Part shown: piece after piece, positions 38,990 to 47,541 of the stretch
Numbering within the stretch: the first letter of the stretch is position 1
Layout: every line of letters starts with the position of its first letter
Origin: Flavobacterium nitratireducens
GTDB lineage: Bacteria > Bacteroidota > Bacteroidia > Flavobacteriales > Flavobacteriaceae
Length of the DNA: 64,000 bases
NCBI RefSeq assembly: GCF_029625335.1
Contig: NZ_CP121111.1
Location: forward strand, 1,240,001 to 1,304,000
Direction: 5' to 3'
Program-made: the position numbers and the translations under genes
The notes under the pieces: generated by a model
Databases searched by the model: none
The model's input: only the letters and a program-made list of their open reading frames with translations
What the model was told of the DNA's origin: nothing

Positions 38990-39955
38990 CTATGAAATGT
39001 ATATTTCTAAAACAGAAGCTTTTCCACTTAAAACAAATGCTTTAATTTCTGCCGGAATCAACACAGTATCTCCTTTTTTATAGCTGTATTTCATACCATT
39101 ATAATCTAATTCGAAACTTCCTTCTACACACATATACACTGTAAAAGTTTCTCCATTTTTATTCACTTTTACTTCGCCATCTAATGGAATTAAATTAGTG
39201 GTAAAATAAGGACAATCTACTACTGTATTTGATTTATTAGGTTCTTTACTATAGTTTTTATACGTATCTACTTTATCATAATTAATTGCATCCAATGCTA
39301 AATCTATATGCAATTCCCTTCCATTACCCTGAGCATCAACTCTATCAAAATCATAAATACGATAGGTAATATCAGAGGTTTGCTGAATTTCGGCAACTAC
39401 TAAGCCCGCTCCAATTGCATGAACCGTTCCTGTTTCAAGAAAAAACACATCTCCGGATTTTACTTTCACATCATCCAAAATAGATAGTAAGGTTTTATTT
39501 TTAAGATTTGCCACATATTCCTCTGCATTTGATTTTTCTTTGAAACCAACTATTATACGTGCATCTTCATCGGCTTGCATGATATACCACATTTCCGTTT
39601 TACCAAACGAATTGTGACGCTCTTTAGCTAAAGCATCATTTGGATGAACTTGTATTGACAAATCTTCGCGAGCATCTAAATATTTAAATAATAATGGAAA
39701 TTGTTTTCCAAATCGTGCATAAACAGCAGTACCTAAAATCTCATTTGGACTCTCATCAATAAGTATCATTAAAGAGGTTCCTTTCAATTCGCCATTAGCC
39801 ACAACACTAACGTCACCTTCAACGGTAGAAAGTTCCCAACTTTCCCCAACTGTTGAAGACTGAATTGGTTTACCTAAAACTGTTTTTAATTTTTCACCAC
39901 CCCAAATTCTTTCTTTTAAAATAGGTTCAAACTGTAATGGATAGATACTCTTCAT
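38990..39955 (-). CDS. manA: Mannose-6-phosphate isomerase, class I
   Basis: Interconverts fructose-6-P and mannose-6-P, feeding GDP-mannose and surface glycans. 321 residues, a cupin-type zinc enzyme. Zinc-site elements: LSIQVHPNDALAKERHNS (Gln and His), KTEMWYIMQADEDA (Glu) and FLETGTVHAIGAGLVVAEIQ (His). It is the short Bacteroidetes form. The gene may supply precursors to the glycan operon at 53-64 kb (inference). Confidence 0.93.
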   Translation of the reverse strand: MKSIYPLQFEPILKERIWGGEKLKTVLGKPIQSSTVGESWELSTVEGDVSVVANGELKGTSLMILIDESPNEILGTAVYARFGKQFPLLFKYLDAREDLSIQVHPNDALAKERHNSFGKTEMWYIMQADEDARIIVGFKEKSNAEEYVANLKNKTLLSILDDVKVKSGDVFFLETGTVHAIGAGLVVAEIQQTSDITYRIYDFDRVDAQGNGRELHIDLALDAINYDKVDTYKNYSKEPNKSNTVVDCPYFTTNLIPLDGEVKVNKNGETFTVYMCVEGSFELDYNGMKYSYKKGDTVLIPAEIKAFVLSGKASVLEIYIS

Positions 39956-39997
39956 TAGTAATTGTTATTTTTAAAGATTGTAATTGTTTATAATAAA

Positions 39998-40032
39998 AAA
40001 GTAGCCTAACATTTACTTTGAAAAGCTACTTT
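39998..40032 (-). terminator. Likely terminator of the idi-queD-bcp operon
   Basis: AAAGTAGC and GCTACTTT (8 bp) with a 19-base loop; on the minus strand the stem is followed by TTTTTTA. It lies 17 bases past the bcp stop. Confidence 0.7.
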
Positions 40033-40048
40033 GTACTTAATATTCGAT

Positions 40049-40501
40049 TTATTTTTTTATTGTTTCCAACATTTTAGTGACATGCTTCATCCCTAAAACA
40101 CTATCAAAAACCTTTTGAATGATTCCGTCACTATCTACTAAATAGGTCACTCTACCCGGAAGCAAACCAAATATTTTAGATGGAACACCAAAAAGCTTAC
40201 GAATTGAATTATCGGTATCAGCTAAAAGTGTGAAAGGCAAATTAAATTTTTGGATAAACTTTTGGTGAGAAGCCACATCATCAACACTAATTCCGATGAC
40301 ATCAACACCTAAATTTAAAAATCCCGAATAATTATCCCGAAAACCACAAGCCTGAACAGTACATTGAGGTGTATTATCCTTTGGATAAAAATAAATAATA
40401 ACTGCTTTTTTTCCAAACACAGTGTGGCTTTCAAACAACTGACCACTGGCATCTTTAGCGGTAAAATGAGGTATCTTATCCCCTTCCTTCAATGGCATCA
40501 T
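40049..40501 (-). CDS. bcp: Thiol peroxidase, Bcp/PrxQ type
   Basis: Reduces hydroperoxides using a thioredoxin-type donor. 150 residues with the AhpC/TSA fold: PHFTAKDASGQLFESHTVFG, then the peroxidatic/resolving pair in NTPQCTVQACGFRDNYSG (Cys in TPxCT and the nearby Cys five residues later), and GISVDDVASHQKFIQKFNLP. The usual Gly of TPGCT is Gln here. Its start overlaps the stop of queD by four bases (ATGA), so the two are translationally coupled. Confidence 0.93.
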   Translation of the reverse strand: MMPLKEGDKIPHFTAKDASGQLFESHTVFGKKAVIIYFYPKDNTPQCTVQACGFRDNYSGFLNLGVDVIGISVDDVASHQKFIQKFNLPFTLLADTDNSIRKLFGVPSKIFGLLPGRVTYLVDSDGIIQKVFDSVLGMKHVTKMLETIKK

Positions 40502-40908
40502 AATCCTTTATAGCTTACAAAATTTCGAGGTGTTTCGTATAACACTACCTCTAGTTCAAATTGACTTTCTACTTGCTTTCTTATCTTATTCCAAATTACC
40601 ACCACAATGTTTTCAGCTGTTGGATTTAGATTTTCAAACTCAGATACATCTAAATTGAGATTTTTATGATCAAATGCATCTTCAACCTCAGCCTTAATAA
40701 TATCAGCTAAAATCTTAGCATCCATTACGTAACCTGTTTCGGGATTAATTGGACCCGTAACACTCACAATCAGTTCATAGTTATGCCCATGAAAATTTGG
40801 ATTATTACATTTCCCAAAAACAGCATCATTCTGTTCGAAACTCCAGTCTTTGCGATACAAACGATGAGCAGCATTAAAATGTGCTTTTCTACTTATTGTT
40901 ACTTTCAT
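40498..40908 (-). CDS. queD: 6-carboxytetrahydropterin synthase (QueD/PTPS family)
   Basis: 136-residue PTPS-family enzyme that turns dihydroneopterin triphosphate (the FolE product) into 6-carboxytetrahydropterin for queuosine. Zinc histidines in KAHFNAAHRLYRKDW and NNPNFHGHNYELIVSV, catalytic cysteine in FGKCNNPNFHGH, and the C-terminal VVLYETPRNFVSYKG. Family members also make 6-pyruvoyl-tetrahydropterin; the QueD role is the likelier one. Overlaps bcp by four bases and follows idi by 23 bases. Confidence 0.88.
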   Translation of the reverse strand: MKVTISRKAHFNAAHRLYRKDWSFEQNDAVFGKCNNPNFHGHNYELIVSVTGPINPETGYVMDAKILADIIKAEVEDAFDHKNLNLDVSEFENLNPTAENIVVVIWNKIRKQVESQFELEVVLYETPRNFVSYKGL

Positions 40909-40931
40909 AATCCTATATAAATCAAAAGTGT

Positions 40932-41459
40932 TTAAACTTTATGTTCATCTAAATAATGATAGAATTCATCAAAAATAATCTTAAACCAAATGGTATAAAT
41001 CTCTGGATTTAAAGTAATATCCTGTTTCACAGCTTCAATATCCATCCATTTCCACGCTTCAACCTCGTCCAAATTAATTATAGGCTCCTCATTATAATAG
41101 CCAATCATCACATGATCCAATTCATGCTCTGTCAAGCCATTATCAAAAGGGGCTTTATAAATAAAATGAAACAATTCTTTTAAATCGGTTTTAAAACCCA
41201 TTTCTTCCATCAATCTTCTGTTTCCAGCCTGAAGATTTGTTTCGCCTTCGCGCTGATGACTACAACAAGTATTAGTCCACAACAATGGAGAATGGTATTT
41301 ATGATGCGCACGTTGCTGCAACATCAATTGGTTTTTATCATTTAAAACAAAAACCGAAAAAGCACGGTGTAATACCGCTTTTTCATGAGCTTCTAATTTA
41401 GGCATCAAGCCAATAGGCTCATCATTTTCGTTAACCAGTATTACGTTTTCTTCTAACAT
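40932..41459 (-). CDS. idi: Isopentenyl-diphosphate delta-isomerase, type I
   Basis: Interconverts IPP and DMAPP for carotenoids, menaquinone and bactoprenol. 175-residue Nudix-fold enzyme. Catalytic cysteine in WTNTCCSHQREGETNLQAG, Nudix-like RLMEEMGFKTDLKELF, and the catalytic glutamate in GLTEHELDHVMIG. Start ATG 41459 with a TATTTTTG promoter 18 bases upstream. First gene of idi-queD-bcp. Confidence 0.93.
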   Translation of the reverse strand: MLEENVILVNENDEPIGLMPKLEAHEKAVLHRAFSVFVLNDKNQLMLQQRAHHKYHSPLLWTNTCCSHQREGETNLQAGNRRLMEEMGFKTDLKELFHFIYKAPFDNGLTEHELDHVMIGYYNEEPIINLDEVEAWKWMDIEAVKQDITLNPEIYTIWFKIIFDEFYHYLDEHKV

Positions 41460-41476
41460 ATATTTTTATAGGTAAA

Positions 41477-41484
41477 CAAAAATA
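41477..41484 (-). promoter_or_regulatory. -7 promoter element of idi
   Basis: Minus-strand TATTTTTG matches TAnnTTTG, 18 bases before the idi ATG. The remaining 200 bases up to msrB hold no other feature I can identify. Confidence 0.45.
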
Positions 41485-41686
41485 CAAAAAAGATAAGGAA
41501 ACAAGCCGTCTTTAACGTTCTCTTTGAATTATATTACAAAAAATTCTTAGAAAAGAAACACTTGCTTACATCCTTATCCGATTAAAAAACCAAAGAAAGT
41601 GCGATTACGTAAATACAATTGTTAAACAAGCCCCAAATAGCTGTTAAAAATAGCCTTCGTTGTAGTAAACAAAACCAATTGACAGC

Positions 41687-41694
41687 TATCTTTG
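41687..41694 (+). promoter_or_regulatory. -7 promoter element of msrB-msrA
   Basis: TATCTTTG, an exact match to TAnnTTTG, 59 bases before the msrB ATG. The wider 293-base intergenic region is otherwise AT-rich without visible structure. Confidence 0.5.
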
Positions 41695-41752
41695 TCTATA
41701 CAAAAGACTCATTAACAGCCCTAAACTTTAAAAACGAATAAGCAATCCATTT

Positions 41753-42328
41753 ATGAAAACAAATTCTTTAATAAATCTGATATTCATTATTCCTTTATTT
41801 GTTCTTTCAGCCTGTGGACAAAACAAAAAAAATACAGTTGCAGAAACGGCAATAAAAGAAAATAAAATCACTAAACCATCTAATCCTTATTATTCCAATT
41901 CAGACACCACAAAACTTAAATTGAGCGATGCACAATGGAAAAAAGTTTTACCCGAAGATGTGTATTTAGTGATGCGAAAAGCCGAAACCGAAAGAGCATT
42001 TACAGGCAAATATTGGAACACTGACGAAAAAGGAACATACTATTGCGCATCTTGTGGAAATATGCTTTTTCGCTCTACATCCAAATTTTCCAGCAGTTGT
42101 GGATGGCCCAGTTTTTTTGAACAAGAAAATAAAAAAAGTATCGTATTCAAAAACGACTACTCCTACAATATGGAACGAATTGAAGCTCTTTGTGGAAGAT
42201 GTGATGGTCATTTAGGGCATCTATTTGATGATGGTCCTGCACCCACTGGAAAAAGATATTGTATGAATTCAATTGCACTAGACTTCATTCCAGACAACAA
42301 TTTACTTATCGAAAACACTCAAAATTAA
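41753..42328 (+). CDS. msrB: Peptide-methionine (R)-S-oxide reductase, lipoprotein
   Basis: Reduces R-methionine sulfoxide in proteins. 191 residues with a lipoprotein signal (MKTNSLINLIFIIPLFVLSACGQ, lipid cysteine near residue 21), so it works in the envelope. Zinc cysteines in YYCASCGNMLF and LCGRCDGHLGHLF, CGWPSFFEQ, and the catalytic cysteine in GKRYCMNSIALDFI. Directly followed by the exported msrA, four bases away, so the cell repairs both stereoisomers outside the cytosol. Confidence 0.93.
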   Translation: MKTNSLINLIFIIPLFVLSACGQNKKNTVAETAIKENKITKPSNPYYSNSDTTKLKLSDAQWKKVLPEDVYLVMRKAETERAFTGKYWNTDEKGTYYCASCGNMLFRSTSKFSSSCGWPSFFEQENKKSIVFKNDYSYNMERIEALCGRCDGHLGHLFDDGPAPTGKRYCMNSIALDFIPDNNLLIENTQN

Positions 42329-42331
42329 ACT

Positions 42332-42943
42332 ATGAAAAAGTTTTTATTATTAATTCTGTTATTTGCTTTAAATATAGATGCTCAAACTAAGCCAAATAAA
42401 AACAACACTCATCTAGAAACAATCACTCTAGGCGGTGGCTGCTATTGGTGTATTGAAGCCATTTTTGAAAATTTAGAAGGTGTAAAAACAGTAGTTTCTG
42501 GATTTTCAGGAGGAAAATTAGCCAATCCTAGTTACGAAGACGTTTGTACAGGAAAAACAGGACATGCCGAAGTTGTTCAAATTACATTTGATAAAACCAA
42601 AACCAATCTGGATGAAATCCTAAAAGTTTTTTTCACGGTACACGATCCTACCACCCTGAATCGTCAAGGAGCCGATGTGGGAACACAATACCGTTCGGCT
42701 ATTTTTTACCATAATGAATTACAAAGAAAAACAGCTCTAGAAATCATCAATCAATTAAACAAAAACAAAGTTTACAACAATCCCATTGTTACAAAAGTTG
42801 AACCTTTCAAAAATTTCTATGAAGCAGAAGACTATCATCAAGACTATTTTATCAACAATGCAAATAAACCCTATTGTCGTTTGGTCATCCAACCTAAATT
42901 AGAAAAGTTTGAAAAGGTCTTTAAAAACAGATTGAAAAAATAA
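42332..42943 (+). CDS. msrA: Peptide-methionine (S)-S-oxide reductase, exported
   Basis: Reduces S-methionine sulfoxide. 203 residues with a cleavable signal peptide (MKKFLLLILLFALNIDAQT). Catalytic signature LGGGCYWCIEAIFENLEGVK with the active cysteine in GCYW, then VVSGFSGGK and NRQGADVGTQYRSAIFYHNE. Co-transcribed with msrB, giving an exported methionine-repair pair separated from cytosolic Msr systems. Confidence 0.94.
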   Translation: MKKFLLLILLFALNIDAQTKPNKNNTHLETITLGGGCYWCIEAIFENLEGVKTVVSGFSGGKLANPSYEDVCTGKTGHAEVVQITFDKTKTNLDEILKVFFTVHDPTTLNRQGADVGTQYRSAIFYHNELQRKTALEIINQLNKNKVYNNPIVTKVEPFKNFYEAEDYHQDYFINNANKPYCRLVIQPKLEKFEKVFKNRLKK

Positions 42944-43007
42944 TACGAACACAAATTGCACAAATTGCACAAATTAGCACAAAAACAAATTTCCCTTAAT
43001 TTCATAA

Positions 43008-43068
43008 ACCAATACACAAAGTAAAAATCAGTGAAATATGTTTTTCGGTTTCGAATTTGTGTATTGGT
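43008..43068. repeat. Intergenic inverted repeat, 13 bp
   Basis: ACCAATACACAAA (43008-43020) and TTTGTGTATTGGT (43056-43068) are perfect reverse complements separated by 35 bases, between msrA and the convergent flavoprotein gene. Just to the left, CACAAATTG-type units recur (about 42952-42980). It may act as a terminator for either gene or be an interspersed repeat. Confidence 0.6.
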
Positions 43069-43090
43069 GTAATTCGTGGCAACTTCGAAA

Positions 43091-44671
43091 CTAAGTAATA
43101 ATTCGGGCTTTTTTACCTAATGCTTCACCAATCATCAAAGCACATTTTTCGCCATCAATGGCAGCTGAGATAATTCCACCTGCATAACCCGCTCCTTCAC
43201 CGCAAGGATACAAACCTTTTATTTGCAAATGCTCTAAAGTCATTGTATCTCTAGGAATACGAACAGGTGAAGAGGTTCGGGATTCCGGCGCATGCAATAC
43301 CGCTTCGTTAGTTAAATAACCTTTCATAGACTTCCCGAAAGCAGTAAATCCTTCGCGTAATATTTGTGTTAAAAACCCAGGAAAAACTTGCCCTAATTCA
43401 ACCGGAGTAGTTCCCGGTACATAAGAAGTTTTCGGAATATCTTTTGAAACTTTGGATTGGGTAAAATCAATCATTTTTTGTGCAGGAACTTTTTGAGTTT
43501 CACCTGCCAAATGCCATGCTTTTTGTTCGATGCTTTTTTGGAATTCCATTCCTGCCAAGGCACCAAATTTGGCAAAAGGCTTAAAATCTTCCAATTTCAA
43601 TTCGATAACAATACCCGAATTAGCAGTAGCTTGATCCCTTTTAGAAGGCGACCAGCCATTTGTCACGACTTCACCAGGACTGGTAGCACAAGGCGCAATG
43701 ACACCTCCGGGACACATACAAAAAGAATACATCCCTCGCCCTCCTACTTGCTTCACAATACTATATGGCGCTGGTGGCAACAACTCACCACGATAATCAC
43801 AGCTATACTGAATACTATCTATCAAAGATTGCGGATGCTCAGCGCGAACGCCTAGAGCAAAAGGTTTAGCTTCAATCAATATTTTTTTTCTGTCTAATAA
43901 TTCAAAAATATCTCGAGCCGAATGTCCGGTAGCTAAAATCAACTTATTCGCCAAAATTTTGTCTCCGTTTTGTATCACCACTCCTTCTACCTCATTATTT
44001 TTAACCAAAATATCCGTAACTCGTGTTTCAAACAAAACCTGACCGCCACATTCCTTGATTTTCTCACGGATATCTTCAATAATTTTTGGCAATTTATTCG
44101 TTCCAATATGCGGATGTGCATCCACTAAAATATCAGGTGTAGCACCAAAAGCCACTAATAATTCTAAAATCCGATTCACATCGCCACGCTTTTTAGAACG
44201 CGTATACAATTTCCCATCCGAATAAGTTCCTGCTCCACCTTCGCCAAAACAATAATTAGAATCCTCATTTACAATATGATCGCGATTGATAGCTTTCAAA
44301 TCTCGACGACGACCACGAACATCTTTTCCGCGCTCAATCAAAATTGGTTTTAAACCCAATTCAATCAACTGTAATGCTGCAAAAAGTCCCGCAGGACCAG
44401 CCCCTACCACAATTACTTCCTGTGCATTAGCTACATTTGGATAATCCGGTAGTTGTAATGGTTTTTCCTGAAAAGCTTCCCCTTTTAAATAAATAAGCAC
44501 TTTCAAATTGATTTTAACTACTTTTTGGCGGGCATCAATTGAACGCTTTAGAATCACAACATGCTGAATTTCAGAAACAGCTACTTTTATTTGTTTGGAC
44601 AAATGATCTTTAAGCAAAGATTCGTTGGCAGCAATTTCCGGAGTTACCTGAAGTAAAAGTTCTTTGGGCAT
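43091..44671 (-). CDS. FAD-dependent oxidoreductase, uncharacterised family
   Basis: A 526-residue flavoprotein of the uncharacterised FAD-dependent dehydrogenase group (COG2509-like). Residues 1-80 are a small N-terminal domain; the dinucleotide-binding motif VVGAGPAGLFAALQLIELGL follows at about 90, with ERGKDVRGRRRDLKAI, the cysteine-containing NYCFGEGGAGTYSDGKLYTR, a second nucleotide-contact region ANKLILATGHSARDIF and C-terminal YPCGEGAGYAGGIISAAIDG. The cofactor site is clear, the substrate is not. It converges on msrA and has its own promoter element upstream. Confidence 0.85.
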   Translation of the reverse strand: MPKELLLQVTPEIAANESLLKDHLSKQIKVAVSEIQHVVILKRSIDARQKVVKINLKVLIYLKGEAFQEKPLQLPDYPNVANAQEVIVVGAGPAGLFAALQLIELGLKPILIERGKDVRGRRRDLKAINRDHIVNEDSNYCFGEGGAGTYSDGKLYTRSKKRGDVNRILELLVAFGATPDILVDAHPHIGTNKLPKIIEDIREKIKECGGQVLFETRVTDILVKNNEVEGVVIQNGDKILANKLILATGHSARDIFELLDRKKILIEAKPFALGVRAEHPQSLIDSIQYSCDYRGELLPPAPYSIVKQVGGRGMYSFCMCPGGVIAPCATSPGEVVTNGWSPSKRDQATANSGIVIELKLEDFKPFAKFGALAGMEFQKSIEQKAWHLAGETQKVPAQKMIDFTQSKVSKDIPKTSYVPGTTPVELGQVFPGFLTQILREGFTAFGKSMKGYLTNEAVLHAPESRTSSPVRIPRDTMTLEHLQIKGLYPCGEGAGYAGGIISAAIDGEKCALMIGEALGKKARIIT

Positions 44672-44718
44672 GATGATGTATTTATTTTATTGGCTTTTCT
44701 TTCTATGAAAAGAAGTTG

Positions 44719-44726
44719 CAAAAATA
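44719..44726 (-). promoter_or_regulatory. -7 promoter element of the flavoprotein gene
   Basis: Minus-strand TATTTTTG, 48 bases upstream of the ATG at 44671. Confidence 0.4.
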
Positions 44727-44890
44727 CAATTTTGAAATGAGATTTTATCTTTACTCCAAAATTTGCACGCAGATTTACACAGATTGAAGCAGATTTACAT
44801 AATAGTAAAAACGCATCGTAGTGAGGCTCTATCGAAAAAAAACCAGCACCTTAACCTCTTACAAACTTAGCCCTTTTAAGAAAGACTTTG

Positions 44891-44898
44891 TACCTTTG
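44891..44898 (+). promoter_or_regulatory. -7 promoter element deciding the start of the next gene
   Basis: TACCTTTG matches TAnnTTTG. It overlaps the longest open frame (TTG 44888), so translation must begin downstream at ATG 44927. Confidence 0.5.
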
Positions 44899-44926
44899 TC
44901 ACTTAAAATCTTTGAAACTATTATCA

Positions 44927-45166
44927 ATGTCTAGAAAAATAAAATTGATTTGGGATTTTCGCGGCCCTGCTTCTGCAAAAACTGCCGAACATCACGAAAT
45001 CCACTTAAAAGAATACATCACTATTGAAAAATTACCTATAAATATTACTGGTTTTAAAGTTTATGACGAAATGCACGCTATCGCATTTATGGTGGTAACT
45101 GACGAAAATATGATTCAGGTCAGAGATGCTTTGAAACCGCATCGAGGGGAACTTTACATAGAGTAA
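44927..45166 (+). CDS. Conserved hypothetical small protein
   Basis: A 79-residue soluble protein from ATG 44927 (MSRKIKLIWDFRGPASAKTA); the upstream frame to 44888 overlaps its promoter and is rejected. Two His-rich spots (AEHHEIHL) and a ferredoxin-like alternation of strands and helices (INITGFKVYDEMHAIAFMVV) are visible. It resembles small unnamed proteins conserved in flavobacteria; no family assigned. Converges with recQ over the repeat at 45199-45250. Confidence 0.65.
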   Translation: MSRKIKLIWDFRGPASAKTAEHHEIHLKEYITIEKLPINITGFKVYDEMHAIAFMVVTDENMIQVRDALKPHRGELYIE

Positions 45167-45198
45167 ATTACAAATAACTTAAAAAAATCCAATAAAAA

Positions 45199-45250
45199 AA
45201 TTCCAAATCCCAATATTATAGCACTTGGAATTTGGAATTTAAAATATTGG
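45199..45250. terminator. Nested inverted repeats between convergent genes
   Basis: AATTCCAAAT (45199-45208) pairs with ATTTGGAATT (45230-45239), and CCAATATT (45210-45217) with AATATTGG (45243-45250). Both lie between the gene ending at 45166 and the recQ stop, where a bidirectional terminator is expected. Confidence 0.55.
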
Positions 45251-45260
45251 AATTTATTCT

Positions 45261-47456
45261 CTAATTTGCTACCTCGCTTATAAATTTAATGCGCATCAAA
45301 CGCAATTCGTCGATATCGTAATCGCCATCAAATTCCTTTAATGCTTCTTCAATTTTATCGGTTGCTGATTCCATGAAATAATCATGAATTTCTTCCTGCT
45401 GATCTTCATCAAGCATATCATCAATCCAATATTTAATATTTAGCTTGGTTCCAGAATAAACAATTTGCTCCATTTCTTTAATCAATGCATCCATCGTTAA
45501 TCCTTTTGCTTTAGCGATATCATCTAATGGCAATTTTCTATCAATATTTTGAATGATATATAATTTGTTCGCCGAATTAGTTCCCGTAGATTTCACTACC
45601 AAATCATCTGGTCTGATAATATCATTATCCTCTACATATCGATTAATTAAAGCCACAAAATCTGCTCCGTATTTTTTAGCCTTACCTTCACCTACACCGT
45701 GAATATTAGTTAATTCTGCTAAAGTTACTGGATATTTCAAAGCCATATCTTCTAAAGAAGGTTCTTGGAAAACAACAAAAGGAGGCACTCCTAATTTCTT
45801 AGCTACTTTTTTACGCAAGTCACGCAACATTTCCATTAATGCTTCATCAGCAGTACCTGCCGATTTAGAAGCCGTAACTACTGCCTCATCATCAGCCTCA
45901 CTGTATTCATGATCCTCAGACATCATGAAAGAAGTTGGATTAGCAATAAAATCCAATCCCTTTTGAGTGATTTTCACAATTCCGTATGTTTCAATATCTT
46001 TAGACAAATAACCTTCAACTAAAATCTGTCGTAACAAAGCCATCCAGTATTTTTCGTCGTGATCGGCACCACAACCAAAGAAAGACTGCGAATCAGTACG
46101 ATGCGCCTTGATGACAGCATTCACACGACCTATCAAGGTGAAGACAATTTCTTTCGACTTATACAAATGTTTGGTATCGCGAACCACTTCCAGAAGCTTA
46201 ACCACTTCGTTTTTAGCTTCCACTTTGGTTTTTGGATTCCTTACATTGTCATCCATATCAGCTCCCTCGCCTGTTTCGCTATCAAATTCTTCACCAAAAT
46301 AGTGTAGCAAGAATTTTCTTCTTGACATCGAAGTTTCGGCATAAGCCACCACTTCTTGTAACAAAGCAAATCCAATTTCCTGCTCTGCTACAGGCTTACC
46401 TGACATGAATTTCTCTAACTTTTCAACGTCTTTATAGGAGTAATAGGCTAAACAATGTCCTTCTCCTCCATCACGACCAGCACGACCCGTTTCTTGGTAA
46501 TAACTTTCTAATGATTTTGGAATATCGTGGTGTATTACAAAACGTACATCTGGTTTGTCAATTCCCATACCAAATGCAATTGTTGCCACTACCACCTCTA
46601 CATCTTCCATCAAAAACATATCTTGGTGCTTGGCTCTGGTCTTCGCATCCAATCCTGCATGATACGGAACTGCACTAATACCGTTTACTTTCAATACCTC
46701 GGCAATAGCCTCTACTTTTTTACGACTCAAACAATAGATTACTCCCGACTTCCCTTTATGCTGACGAATAAAACGAATAATATCTGATTCGACATTCTTG
46801 GTTTTCGTGCGTACTTCATAAAATAAATTAGGTCTATTAAACGATGCCTTAAAAGTAACTGCATTAGACATATCCAAGTTCTTAAGGATATCTTCCTGTA
46901 CTTTTGGAGTAGCAGTTGCGGTAAGTCCAATCACAGGAACATCACCTATTTGCTTAATAATATTTTTTAGATTTCGATATTCAGGTCTAAAATCATGTCC
47001 CCATTCCGATATACAATGCGCCTCATCAATAGCAACAAAGGAAATAGGCACACTTCTTAAAAAACTAACATTCTCTTCTTTGGTTAAAGACTCTGGAGCA
47101 ACATATAATAATTTAGTTAAACCAGAAGTAATATCCTTTTTAACCTGAGCTATTTCGGTTTTAGTAAGTGAAGAATTTAACACATGAGCGATGCCATTTT
47201 CAGAAGACAAACTCCGTATAGCATCTACCTGATTTTTCATTAAAGCAATTAATGGAGAAACTACTACTGCAGTCCCTTCTTGAATTAAAGCTGGTAGTTG
47301 ATAACACAAAGATTTTCCCCCACCTGTAGGCATTATCACAAATGTATTTTGCTTCTTCATTAAGCTTGTTATCACTTGCTCTTGTAATCCCTTAAATTGA
47401 CTAAAGCCAAAATATTTCTTTAATTCTTTATGGATATCAATTTCGTTTGAATTCAT
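45261..47456 (-). CDS. recQ: ATP-dependent DNA helicase RecQ
   Basis: 731-residue helicase in recombination and replication-fork repair. Walker A in VIMPTGGGKSLCYQLPALIQ, DEAHCISEWGHDFRPEY, SAT/GLTATATPKVQEDI, and the ETGRAGRDGGEGHCLAYYS motif VI. RQC winged-helix region follows (~430-520), with the zinc cluster of typical RecQ not clearly visible, then an HRDC domain (LRKKVAKKLGVPPFVVFQEP). A C-terminal extension of ~110 residues is acidic and typical for Bacteroidetes. The start at 47456 is 85 bases from the divergent sugar isomerase gene. Confidence 0.94.
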   Translation of the reverse strand: MNSNEIDIHKELKKYFGFSQFKGLQEQVITSLMKKQNTFVIMPTGGGKSLCYQLPALIQEGTAVVVSPLIALMKNQVDAIRSLSSENGIAHVLNSSLTKTEIAQVKKDITSGLTKLLYVAPESLTKEENVSFLRSVPISFVAIDEAHCISEWGHDFRPEYRNLKNIIKQIGDVPVIGLTATATPKVQEDILKNLDMSNAVTFKASFNRPNLFYEVRTKTKNVESDIIRFIRQHKGKSGVIYCLSRKKVEAIAEVLKVNGISAVPYHAGLDAKTRAKHQDMFLMEDVEVVVATIAFGMGIDKPDVRFVIHHDIPKSLESYYQETGRAGRDGGEGHCLAYYSYKDVEKLEKFMSGKPVAEQEIGFALLQEVVAYAETSMSRRKFLLHYFGEEFDSETGEGADMDDNVRNPKTKVEAKNEVVKLLEVVRDTKHLYKSKEIVFTLIGRVNAVIKAHRTDSQSFFGCGADHDEKYWMALLRQILVEGYLSKDIETYGIVKITQKGLDFIANPTSFMMSEDHEYSEADDEAVVTASKSAGTADEALMEMLRDLRKKVAKKLGVPPFVVFQEPSLEDMALKYPVTLAELTNIHGVGEGKAKKYGADFVALINRYVEDNDIIRPDDLVVKSTGTNSANKLYIIQNIDRKLPLDDIAKAKGLTMDALIKEMEQIVYSGTKLNIKYWIDDMLDEDQQEEIHDYFMESATDKIEEALKEFDGDYDIDELRLMRIKFISEVAN

Positions 47457-47479
47457 TCTTTATTATCTGGTATTTTGTA

Positions 47480-47487
47480 TAAATTTG
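47480..47487 (+). promoter_or_regulatory. -7 promoter element of the kdsD-tatC operon
   Basis: TAAATTTG matches TAnnTTTG and lies inside the longest open frame (TTG 47485), which shows that the true start of the next gene must be downstream. Confidence 0.55.
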
Positions 47488-47541
47488 CATCACATAAAGA
47501 TACAAATTTCTTTTACACACACAAATTTTAAACATTCTGTT

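Noticed and set aside
41485..41686. Possible small RNA or leader in the 293-base gap between idi and msrB
   Set aside because: I see AT-rich sequence and the two -7 elements but no stable structure or open frame worth naming.
42952..42985. Short repeated CACAAATTG-like units as a CRISPR array
   Set aside because: Units are too short and directly adjacent, there are no unique spacers and no cas genes.
47485..47541. Upstream TTG start of the sugar isomerase
   Set aside because: It overlaps a good -7 promoter element, and starting at 47542 gives the standard family length.
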